Assembly (NCBI GenBank): GCA_903929655.1
Contig: CAIYVS010000347.1
Coordinates: 1-14,672 of the forward strand
From: an uncultured Bacteroidota bacterium
GTDB lineage: Bacteria; Bacteroidota; Bacteroidia; Chitinophagales; Chitinophagaceae
Direction: 5' to 3'
Length of the DNA: 14,672 nucleotides
Shown: piece by piece, positions 1-6,396 of the stretch
Layout of the letters: each line of letters begins with the position of its first letter
Numbering within the stretch: the stretch's first letter is position 1
Notes under the pieces: model-generated
What the model was told of the DNA's origin: nothing
Database searches by the model: none
Seen by the model: only the letters and a program-made list of their open reading frames with translations
Program-made: the position numbers and the translations under genes

Positions 1-1
1 A

Positions 2-754
2 GATAAACTGAACGTGACAGCGGGTGATACGGTGCATTTGTATTTTTTGGAAGGAGTCGCGAAATTTCCGCGGATAAGGAAGGTGAGGGTTGCAGGTTTA
101 TTCCACACGGGTATGGGTGAGATGGATAATTATTTCGGGCTGGGGGATATACGCCTGATACAGCGGGTGAATAACTGGCAGCCGGAACAGATAAGCGGTT
201 ACCAGATGGAACTGGATAATGAAAAATATGCCGATACAATAGCAAATACGATTTTTGAAAAATATTTGCAGGCGCCTATGACCAGCTATACTATGAGGGA
301 CATTTACAGTGGTGTGTTTGACTGGCTGGGTACCCAGGATGTTACGGGGCTTATTATGCTTGTTATTATGTCGGTTATCGCGATTATCAATCTTGCTTCT
401 TCTTTAATGATACTGATCGTGGAGCAATCGCGTATGGTGGGCTTGCTGAAGGCTTTGGGGATGGGCCTGCAGAAGATGCAGGGAATATTTTTGTATCATG
501 CGGGGATCATAGCCGGAATAGGTATATTGCTGGGTAATGTGCTGGCGTTGGGGCTTTGCTGGCTGCAGCTAAAGACGGGTTTTATGACCTTATCGGAAGA
601 GACTTATTATATGAAACAGGTGCCTGTGCGTATTAATTGGTGGCAGGTGGTGATGGTGGACGCGGGGACCCTGGTGTTGTGCCTGCTTTGTATGTGGCTG
701 CCTACTTTGTATATTCGCCGTGTGAGGCCGGCACAAGTGCTGCAATTCAAATAG
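2..754 (+). CDS. FtsX/LolC-LolE-type ABC transporter permease, C-terminal part
   Basis: The reading frame is open from base 2, so the gene starts upstream of the window and about 250 C-terminal residues are visible. The first ~105 visible residues are a soluble, presumably periplasmic region. Three hydrophobic segments follow (starting VTGLIMLVIMSV, GIIAGIGILLGN and VDAGTLVLCLL). Between the first two is the E-x-S-R-M-V-G-L-L-K-A-L-G-M loop typical of FtsX-fold permeases, and the protein ends with RRVRPAQVLQFK. The SEETYYMKQVPVRINWW stretch before the last segment resembles LolC/LolE-like permeases of Bacteroidota. Such proteins work with a LolD-type ATPase to extract lipoproteins or other amphiphiles from the inner membrane; no ATPase gene is visible here. 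A GTG at 14 is an internal codon, not the real start. Family is confident; substrate is inferred. Confidence 0.85.
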   Translation, partial: DKLNVTAGDTVHLYFLEGVAKFPRIRKVRVAGLFHTGMGEMDNYFGLGDIRLIQRVNNWQPEQISGYQMELDNEKYADTIANTIFEKYLQAPMTSYTMRDIYSGVFDWLGTQDVTGLIMLVIMSVIAIINLASSLMILIVEQSRMVGLLKALGMGLQKMQGIFLYHAGIIAGIGILLGNVLALGLCWLQLKTGFMTLSEETYYMKQVPVRINWWQVVMVDAGTLVLCLLCMWLPTLYIRRVRPAQVLQFK

Positions 755-760
755 ACCATT

Positions 761-1699
761 TTGACCAATAAAGAGATCTATAAAAAAATATGTGCCCAGA
801 AAACGGGCATCCCGGTGTTTCTGCAACACTGGTGGATGGATGCTGTGTGTAAGAACTGGGATGTGGCCATAACGCATAAGGGTGATAATGTGACAGGGGT
901 ATGGCCTTATCCTGTAGAGCAAAAAATAGGTGTGAGTATGATACGTACTCCATTGCTCACTCCGTACCTGGGACCTTATGTTTTTTTTCCGGTGGATATA
1001 AAGGGAAGCAATGTGGATGGTTTTGAGCATGATGTGATAAGTGAGCTACTGGCCCAATTGCCTGTGGCAAAAATGTGGCATCTAGCTTTGCAGCCCGGTA
1101 TAAAACAGGCAGGTATATTTAAAAACTATGGCCTTGAAATTGATGCCAAACAAACTTTTTTGATAGACCTGGAACAAGCGGAAGCTGCATTGCTTGCCAA
1201 TATGAAGGAAAATATGCGGCGCAATATAAAGGCTGCGGAAAATGAGGTAACAATCAGCGATGCTCCGGAATATCTTACTACGCTGTATGAATATCAGAAA
1301 AAGACTTTAGAGAATAAGAAAGTAATGCAGCCTTATTCGCTGGCAGATATGCAGGTTATTATGGATGCCTGCAGGGCCAATAATGCATGCTGCCTTTTTG
1401 TGGCTAAGACGGGCGAAGCTATACAGGCCATAGTTTGGAATGTATGGGACAAAACACATAGCTATTATTTTGCGGGTGCCCAAAACCCGGGCGCGGATAA
1501 TTATAAGGCCATGACGGCCTTGTTATGGCATACCATCAAAAAATCGAAAGAGAGAGGCAATACTACCTTCGACCTGGAGGGCAGTATGGATGCAGGTGTG
1601 GAGCGTTTTTTCAGAGGTTTTGCAGGGAAGAGGGAATTATACCTGGTGCTGAAAAAAAATGAGAGTTTGATCTGGAAACTGAAGGAGATGATAAGGTGA
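761..1699 (+). CDS. FemAB-like / BioF2-type GNAT-fold protein
   Basis: This 312-residue protein looks like the Acetyltransf_6 (BioF2-like) branch of the GNAT superfamily, related to FemAB peptidyltransferases. The C-terminal half has the family layout: a basic helix MRRNIKAAE (residues 152-160), beta strands around CLFVAKTGEAIQAIVWNVWD (211-230), and the ending FDLEGSMDAGVERFFRGFAG (270-289), where the chain folds back with conserved Gly and Phe. The N-terminal half (IPVFLQHWWMDAVC onward) is the incomplete first GNAT-like lobe typical of these proteins. The likely role is transfer of an acyl or aminoacyl group in cell-envelope metabolism; the substrate cannot be read from sequence. There is no ATG near the expected N-terminus, so TTG at 761, six bases after the stop of the upstream gene, is the best start. 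The next in-frame ATG (836) would remove conserved N-terminal sequence. Translational coupling with the permease gene is likely. Confidence 0.8.
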   Translation: MTNKEIYKKICAQKTGIPVFLQHWWMDAVCKNWDVAITHKGDNVTGVWPYPVEQKIGVSMIRTPLLTPYLGPYVFFPVDIKGSNVDGFEHDVISELLAQLPVAKMWHLALQPGIKQAGIFKNYGLEIDAKQTFLIDLEQAEAALLANMKENMRRNIKAAENEVTISDAPEYLTTLYEYQKKTLENKKVMQPYSLADMQVIMDACRANNACCLFVAKTGEAIQAIVWNVWDKTHSYYFAGAQNPGADNYKAMTALLWHTIKKSKERGNTTFDLEGSMDAGVERFFRGFAGKRELYLVLKKNESLIWKLKEMIR

Positions 1700-1720
1700 A
1701 TGTGGTATAAAACCATTGTT

Positions 1721-2743
1721 ATGAAAAATACTGTTCTATTATTTTTCTTATTTCTTTTTCTGTCGTGGACTTATTCATTTGGGCAGACAAGAAATAGTCA
1801 TTTATTAATAAATAGTCCTCATAAAAATCCGTCAGGAGTTTCAAGAGAGAAAAACCAGTTATCTGCGTTTGACTATTATGATTAATTATACGTTTATAAC
1901 AAGCTGAATGACACGACCAATGCAAATATTGTTCTCCGAAAAATAGACCCTGAATTTTTTATATACATGTTAGCGGATAAGGGCAATTTAGACACCTTGT
2001 TTACAGACCTTAAAATTAGCTGCATCAATACATCTCAATATAAAGAGAGATTCAAAGATGTGTTTATCCGATCAAAAAACAACCCTACTTACCAGCAGTT
2101 TTTAAACATGTTGAGAACTGACCAGGAGATCAGAATTAAAATAGACACTTGCAGGGATTCCTGTGATGTCTACGAATTCCGAAGGATTAATATCGACAGG
2201 CAGAACTTTGATTTTTTACATAAATATCTTCAAGATCATCCATGGCCAGCATTGTCAGAAGGGTCATTATATGCGTATATTATTGCATTGCATGATCACG
2301 GCTATTATGACGTTTATTTGCCGATTCTAAGGAAAGCACTGGCTGATGGTAAAATAAATAGAATTAGAAATATTGAAGACTGGCAACATCTGGATAGCGT
2401 AAATGCAGATATGGAGAAGTATTTTTTACGGAGCAAAAAATTGCAATTTAATGTTACGTACTTTTTACATGATCAACTCATTCCTGCTGACGAGCTTAGA
2501 AGAATGCAGGATTCTATCCATATTCATTGCCCTATAAAGTATGCCTATGTTGTATATATGTCAGAAAACAAAAACGAGTATCTGAAATGGATAAAAGAAC
2601 ATAGTAAGGTCGAAAAAATTCGAGAATTGGAGCTGCGTCAGTTTGATGGTTTAGATTTGAAATGTTCGATCCTCCCCTTTCAACAAGTATTCTTAAAAAG
2701 TGATAGTAAAAAAGCCAAGTTGATGTTGTATTTTATTTATTAA
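1721..2743 (+). pseudogene. Exported DUF6624-like protein gene interrupted by an in-frame TAA
   Basis: ATG 1721 opens a clear Sec signal peptide (MKNTVLLFFLFLFLSWTYSFG followed by Q). The frame runs to a TAA at 1883-1885. The same frame then continues without another stop to 2743, and the 27 codons between that TAA and the next ATG (1967) read as normal protein (LYVYNKLNDTTNANIVL). This is one nonsense change, not a frameshift. The downstream part has LRTDQEIR, INIDRQNFDFLHKYLQDHPWP and HDHGYYDVYLPILRKAL, which resemble DUF6624 (R/DQ motif, N...L...GWP motif, H...LP.L..A motif). That assignment is by eye and moderate. Translation would yield a 54-residue exported fragment. Restart at 1967 would give a 258-residue product without a signal peptide. 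Codons are more AT-rich than in the two genes before it. ATG 1700 is a possible alternative start, just after the preceding stop. Confidence 0.7.
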
Positions 2744-2777
2744 TATTTTTATATTTTAAACCCTCTGAAAGAATATT

Positions 2778-2796
2778 GGACAATGTCAATTTGTCC
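2778..2796. promoter_or_regulatory. Inverted repeat upstream of grpE (first of two)
   Basis: GGACAA (2778-2783) and TTGTCC (2791-2796) form a perfect 6-bp dyad with a 7-base spacer, 44 bases before the grpE ATG. It lies in the short AT-rich gap between the broken DUF6624-like gene and grpE. It could be an operator or the base of a small RNA hairpin. It does not match the CIRCE element of HrcA. The core tcaatTTG at 2786-2793 partly resembles a Bacteroidetes -7 box (TAnnTTTG with one mismatch), so the dyad may overlap a promoter; no convincing -33 TTG was found at the right distance. Confidence 0.35.
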
Positions 2797-2809
2797 CAAA
2801 AACAAATAG

Positions 2810-2826
2810 TGGCAAAATTATTGCCA
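2810..2826. promoter_or_regulatory. Inverted repeat upstream of grpE (second of two)
   Basis: TGGCAA (2810-2815) and TTGCCA (2821-2826) form a perfect 6-bp dyad around the 5-base spacer AATTA, ending 13 bases before the grpE ATG. In RNA it would be a short hairpin in the leader. In DNA it could be a regulator site. Its sequence differs from the dyad 13 bases upstream, so the two need not bind the same factor. Function is unknown. Confidence 0.35.
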
Positions 2827-2839
2827 TTGGTAGGGTAGC

Positions 2840-3469
2840 ATGTTTTTTAAAAAAAAGAAAGTTATGAGCGATACTGTACTGGACAATCAGAATGCAACTA
2901 ATGAAAATACAGACAAATTGTCACAGGAAGAAGAAAATGTGAATGAAACTTTGGCAAATGAACAGGATCCGGGATCTACCGCTGATTTTGCGGAGGAAGA
3001 GGAAAATGATACTGAAAATGAGACGATTGAGCGATTGAAAACAGAGTTGAATGAGGTAAAAGATAAATATGTGCGCTTGGTGGCTGAGTTTGACAATTTC
3101 AGGAAACGTAATGCGCGGGAGCGTATAGAACTATCGCAAACAGCCGGGAGAGACATTATTCAATCTTTGTTGGTGGTACTGGATGACAGCAGCCGGGCAA
3201 GCAAGCAAATGGAGACTACAACAGATATTGAAACCCTGAAGCAAGGGATTTCGTTAGTTTTCAATAAATTGCAAAATATACTGCAGCAAAAGGGATTGAA
3301 AATAATGGAATGTAAGAACCAGCCATTTGATCCTGATTTGCATGAGGCTATAACCGAAATACCGGCCCCGAATGCAAAAATGGTGGGTAAAGTGATAGAT
3401 GTGGTAGAAGATGGATATTACCTGAATGATAAGCTCATCAGGCATGCTAAAGTGGTGGTGGGGAAGTAG
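2840..3469 (+). CDS. grpE: GrpE, nucleotide exchange factor of DnaK
   Basis: GrpE dimers release ADP from DnaK and so drive the Hsp70 folding cycle in the cytoplasm. The 209-residue protein has the usual layout: a poorly conserved, very acidic N-terminus (to about 60), a long coiled-coil helix (about 62-100, including AEFDNFRKRNARER), a helical bundle, and the C-terminal beta domain with FDPDLHEAI (163-171) and GYYLNDKLIRHAKVVV near the end, which is the family signature. Two starts are possible: ATG 2840 (MFFKKKKVMSDTV) or ATG 2864 (MSDTVLDNQ). The first is longer and basic; the second gives a more typical GrpE start. A T6A8 tract (2843-2856) lies between them. It is followed by dnaJ after about 90 bases and is probably co-regulated with it. 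No dnaK or hrcA is in the window. Confidence 0.97.
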   Translation: MFFKKKKVMSDTVLDNQNATNENTDKLSQEEENVNETLANEQDPGSTADFAEEEENDTENETIERLKTELNEVKDKYVRLVAEFDNFRKRNARERIELSQTAGRDIIQSLLVVLDDSSRASKQMETTTDIETLKQGISLVFNKLQNILQQKGLKIMECKNQPFDPDLHEAITEIPAPNAKMVGKVIDVVEDGYYLNDKLIRHAKVVVGK

Positions 3470-3523
3470 GTTGAAAGGTTAAATAGTCGATTAGTTAATT
3501 AGGGAGTTATAAATTATTTTAAT

Positions 3524-3560
3524 AATCAATCTTGAGTCTCTCTTGGGATTCAAGATTATT
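3524..3560 (+). promoter_or_regulatory. Strong RNA hairpin abutting the dnaJ start codon
   Basis: Read as RNA, AATCTTGAGTCTC (3528-3540) pairs with GGGATTCAAGATT (3545-3557) over 13 positions (11 Watson-Crick, 2 G-U), closed by the tetraloop TCTT. Past a bulged C at 3527, three more pairs (AAT/ATT) extend the stem to 3524-3560. The stem therefore ends one base before ATG 3562 and ten before ATG 3571. It has no T-tract after it, so it is a poor intrinsic terminator. Its position at a heat-shock gene start fits a translation-controlling structure or RNA thermometer; this is inference. Confidence 0.5.
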
Positions 3561-3570
3561 CATGGCATTA

Positions 3571-4740
3571 ATGGCAAAAAGAGATTACTACGAGGTTTTA
3601 GGTGTATCGCGGTCTTCAAGTGCTGACGAGATAAAGAAGGCATATCGCAAGATTGCAATGCAGCACCATCCTGACCGCAACCCCGGTGATAAAGCCGCAG
3701 AGGAAAAGTTTAAAGAAGCTGCGGAGGCTTATGATGTATTGAGCAATCCTGATAAGAAGGCGCAGTATGACCGTTTTGGTCATGCAGGAGTTGGCTCTTC
3801 TGCCGCAAGCGGCGGACCAGGCGGGATGCGCATGGAAGACATTTTCCAGAATTTCGGGGATGTTTTCGGGGATGATGTTTTCGGTTCTTTCTTTGGCGGA
3901 GGACGCCAGGGTGGTGGCGGAGGGCGGAGGCAAGGCTCGCGTGGCGCTAACCTGCGTGTGAAGCTGAAACTGGATTATGCCGAGATCGCTAATGGCTGTA
4001 ATAAAAAAATAAAAGTAAAAAAGCATGTTCCCTGTCAGGTTTGTGACGGCAGCGGGGCTAAGGACAAGAATTCTGTTCAGACCTGCGGCACTTGTGGCGG
4101 TTCAGGCCAGGTGCGCAGGGTGCAAAGCACTTTTTTGGGGCAGATGCAAACTGTTACTACTTGCCCGACATGCAATGGCGAGGGTTTGTCAATAACGCAT
4201 AAATGTGCTAATTGTAAAGGTGAGGGCAGGGTATTTGGAGAAGAAACTTTGAGCCTGGATATACCTGCAGGTGTTATGGACGGCATGCAACTGAGCATGA
4301 GCGGACGTGGTAATGCTGGCGAGCGTGGTGGCCCTCCCGGTGACTTGTTGATATTGATAGAGGAAGAAAAACATCCTTTACTGAGACGTAATGAACTGGA
4401 TGTGATCTATAATTTGCACCTTTCGTTTCCTGATGTGGTTTTGGGCACACAGGTGGAAGTGCCTACAATAGATGGTAAGGCAAAGATCAAGATACCTGCG
4501 GGCACACATAGCGGCAAGATATTCAGACTAAAGGGTAAGGGATTCCCTTCCTTCCAATCGTATGAACGTGGGGATGAACTGGTGGAGGTGAATGTATGGT
4601 CTCCGCAGAACCTGAGTCATGAAGAAAAGGAGCTGCTTGAAAAATTGAAAAAGTCGCCCAATTTCACGCCCGGCCCGGAGGCAAAGAGCGCGAGCGATGA
4701 TAAAAGCTTTTTTGATAAGATAAAAGACGCGTTTCATTAA
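3571..4740 (+). CDS. dnaJ: DnaJ (Hsp40), type I co-chaperone
   Basis: DnaJ delivers unfolded clients to DnaK and stimulates its ATPase. From ATG 3571 the protein is 389 residues, a normal type I length. The J-domain (about 4-70) begins MAKRDYYEVLG and carries the catalytic HPD at 33-35. A Gly/Phe-rich linker follows (about 71-125, with GGGRQGGGGGRR). The zinc-binding region has all four CxxCxGxG repeats: CQVCDGSG (155), CGTCGGSG (172), CPTCNGEG (198) and CANCKGEG (212). The C-terminal substrate-binding domains are complete. MAKRDYYEVLG is the usual DnaJ N-terminus, so 3571 is preferred; ATG 3562 would add MAL. A more upstream TTG (3532) lies inside the hairpin and is rejected. The gene follows grpE, and a pronounced hairpin immediately precedes the start. 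Confidence 0.97.
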   Translation: MAKRDYYEVLGVSRSSSADEIKKAYRKIAMQHHPDRNPGDKAAEEKFKEAAEAYDVLSNPDKKAQYDRFGHAGVGSSAASGGPGGMRMEDIFQNFGDVFGDDVFGSFFGGGRQGGGGGRRQGSRGANLRVKLKLDYAEIANGCNKKIKVKKHVPCQVCDGSGAKDKNSVQTCGTCGGSGQVRRVQSTFLGQMQTVTTCPTCNGEGLSITHKCANCKGEGRVFGEETLSLDIPAGVMDGMQLSMSGRGNAGERGGPPGDLLILIEEEKHPLLRRNELDVIYNLHLSFPDVVLGTQVEVPTIDGKAKIKIPAGTHSGKIFRLKGKGFPSFQSYERGDELVEVNVWSPQNLSHEEKELLEKLKKSPNFTPGPEAKSASDDKSFFDKIKDAFH

Positions 4741-4746
4741 GAGCTT

Positions 4747-4874
4747 ATACCAATTGGACATCTAAATTGGTCATGGCTAAAGCTGGAACATTTATGCTCT
4801 TTTCCCCAGCTTGAAAGCTGGGGTTACTGTATCTTCGCAATCTGTTGTGCCTAGTTTAGGTGTATAATTGGTAT
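4747..4874. repeat. Candidate MITE-like intergenic element with terminal inverted repeats
   Basis: ATACCAATT (4747-4755) and AATTGGTAT (4866-4874) are perfect 9-bp terminal inverted repeats enclosing 128 bp of non-coding DNA after dnaJ. The left end also has an internal dyad, ACCAATT (4749-4755) with AATTGGT (4765-4771). The interior holds a GC-rich 20-base palindrome (4804-4823) and a small CCTA-gtt-TAGG dyad (4850-4860). TA dinucleotides sit at both ends, which would fit TA-target insertion but are also part of the palindrome. No ORF is inside. Only one copy is in this window, so multicopy status is unproven. Confidence 0.45.
4804..4823. repeat. GC-rich perfect palindrome within the intergenic element
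   Basis: CCCCAGCTT (4804-4812) and AAGCTGGGG (4815-4823) are perfect 9-base arms separated by GA. In RNA this gives a very stable stem of eight pairs with a TGAA tetraloop. It stands out against the AT-rich surroundings. It lies 64 bases after the dnaJ stop, so it may help end or stabilise the dnaJ message. The base run that follows (TTACTG) is not a T-tract, so it is not a standard intrinsic terminator. Confidence 0.55.
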
Positions 4875-4998
4875 TAGACTGGAAATTAAATACATAGCAA
4901 TCGTATGTTTATGCTATTGCTCAGAAGTTAACCATTTATTTTTACATATTATTATTGAGCCCCAAAGATTTTTTTTAAGTAAAAACTATTAAATAGTA

Positions 4999-5006
4999 TA
5001 TTTTTG
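4999..5006 (+). promoter_or_regulatory. Bacteroidetes-type -7 box at the O-antigen ligase gene
   Basis: TATTTTTG matches the TAnnTTTG -7 consensus and is followed by CGGG and then, after two bases, by ATG 5013. The upstream region (4940-4998) is very AT-rich, with a T8 run at 4969-4976. No clear TTG is at the -33 position. With initiation a few bases downstream of the box, the transcript would begin almost at the start codon, making a leaderless or nearly leaderless message. A near-identical string (TATCTTTGCGGG) occurs before the gene at 8467. Confidence 0.5.
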
Positions 5007-5012
5007 CGGGCT

Positions 5013-6296
5013 ATGTTATTAGCAAAAAGTCTTGAAAGACCTAAGGAAATTGTTTTCTGTCTATTAGCATTCTTTTTACCCTTCCCATATATTTTTGCCC
5101 CTCCTCTTATTGTTTGCCTTGTGATTTTATGGCTTATAACACTGAAGCCCGGGCAACTATATCATAATTTTAAGGAAAGAAAGGTTTTATGGATATGGCT
5201 TGCTTATTTTTTCCTGTTTGCAATCAGCTATACCTACAGTTACAATAAAAAACAATCTTTATTCGACCTGCAATCCAAACTTTGTTTTATTATCATGCCC
5301 CTGGTCATCGGGGCAGGGGGGCCTATACTTAAGAAGATGCTGGAACGCATTCTTTTTTACTTTTCAATTGGTGTTACCTGCATTGCCTTGTTTTGTATGA
5401 TAAGATCATACATTATCTGGCATCAAACTCATTACACACTTATTCTTTTTTATAACAACCTTACTAAGGGCTTCGATCAAAATGCCGTTTATGAAGCACT
5501 TTACGCTATTTTTTCTATAATAAGTCTCTTGGTCTTTCCATGGGAAGATCATTTCAAAAAAAATAAAATTTTCAAGATCCTGTTAGTACTGATTCAACTC
5601 AGCTTTTTTATACTACTCTCTTCAAGAACTTTATTGGTTCTTTTTTTTCTTATCATCATACCTGTATTTATCAGGCAAGCACATAAAATAAATAAATTAG
5701 TTACTTTAAGCATTTTATTTTCTTTAGCAGCTTTCTTATTTTTTTTATTTACAACCCAGAACCCTATCAAACACCGCTACATGGAAATAGTCCATACAGA
5801 AAATGGCAAAATAGAAATGAGGCATGATACAACCATCTATAATTTTAATAACCTGACACTTAGGTTGTTTCTATGGAAAACAGGCATCGGGAATATTAGA
5901 AAACATAATTTGTGGTGGATAGGTGCAGGAAATGGAGATGCGCAGGATATACAGAATAAAAAATTCTCGGAATATTCGGCTGTAGATACGAACATTGTTA
6001 ATCCTCTTTTGAATTTAAACATGCACAATATGTATCTTCAATCGCTTATTATGGTTGGTATACCCGGGCTTATTCTTTTTATCATGCTTGTTTTCTCTCC
6101 TTTTTTATATATAAAGTATAACGAATTAGGCTCCTTGATCTTGATCTTTAATTTAATAGCATGCATTTTCATGATCCAGGAATCTTCTTTTCAAACACAA
6201 GCCGGAATTATTTACTATTCATTTTTTTCAATGCTGTTCTGGAATTATTATTATTCAAAAAAAGATGATGCAAAGAAAGTTCAAAATGCAAGATAG
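5013..6296 (+). CDS. O-antigen ligase / Wzy polymerase-like membrane protein
   Basis: This 427-residue polytopic membrane protein has about ten hydrophobic segments. Between about 250 and 335 it has one large non-membrane loop, presumably periplasmic, as in the Wzy_C (O-antigen ligase) family. Family-like features are LLSSRTLLVLFF (about 201-212), GIGNIRKHNLWWIGAGNGDA starting at 291, and NMHNMYLQSLIMVGIPGLILF (from about 336), matching the HNxxL...GIxGL pattern of ligases and polymerases. Such proteins use undecaprenyl-linked glycans, either joining them to lipid A core or another acceptor or polymerising them; sequence cannot say which. ATG 5013 is chosen over the in-frame TTG 5004, which overlaps the -7 box. 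Codon use is visibly AT-richer than dnaJ, as is common for surface glycan genes and possibly a sign of transfer. It leads a same-strand set with the FkbM and GT87 genes. Confidence 0.8.
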   Translation: MLLAKSLERPKEIVFCLLAFFLPFPYIFAPPLIVCLVILWLITLKPGQLYHNFKERKVLWIWLAYFFLFAISYTYSYNKKQSLFDLQSKLCFIIMPLVIGAGGPILKKMLERILFYFSIGVTCIALFCMIRSYIIWHQTHYTLILFYNNLTKGFDQNAVYEALYAIFSIISLLVFPWEDHFKKNKIFKILLVLIQLSFFILLSSRTLLVLFFLIIIPVFIRQAHKINKLVTLSILFSLAAFLFFLFTTQNPIKHRYMEIVHTENGKIEMRHDTTIYNFNNLTLRLFLWKTGIGNIRKHNLWWIGAGNGDAQDIQNKKFSEYSAVDTNIVNPLLNLNMHNMYLQSLIMVGIPGLILFIMLVFSPFLYIKYNELGSLILIFNLIACIFMIQESSFQTQAGIIYYSFFSMLFWNYYYSKKDDAKKVQNAR

Positions 6297-6396
6297 AAGA
6301 CGATTTTTGAGAAAAGTGATCTTTTGAAGAAAGAAGGCAAACCAACAGATCTAATGAAAAGCAATTGTAGTTTAATTTTTTAAAAATAGTAGCGCT

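Noticed and set aside
590..1030. A 146-codon minus-strand frame spanning the permease/FemAB-like junction
   Set aside because: It crosses the ends of two well-supported plus-strand genes and its translation is His/Tyr-rich without motifs.
2744..2839. CIRCE/HrcA operator before grpE
   Set aside because: The TTAGCACTC-N9-GAGTGCTAA consensus is absent; the dyads present are unrelated.
3470..3523. Tandem-like GATTAGTTAATTAG text after grpE
   Set aside because: Too short and imperfect to call a repeat array from this window alone.
3524..3560. Intrinsic terminator after grpE
   Set aside because: No T-tract follows, and the stem ends at the dnaJ start codon, leaving no room for a separate dnaJ promoter.
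4804..4823. Intrinsic terminator of dnaJ
   Set aside because: The stem is strong, but the following bases are TTACTG rather than a T-run, and the reverse strand is no better. Kept only as a palindrome that may stabilise or loosely end transcripts.
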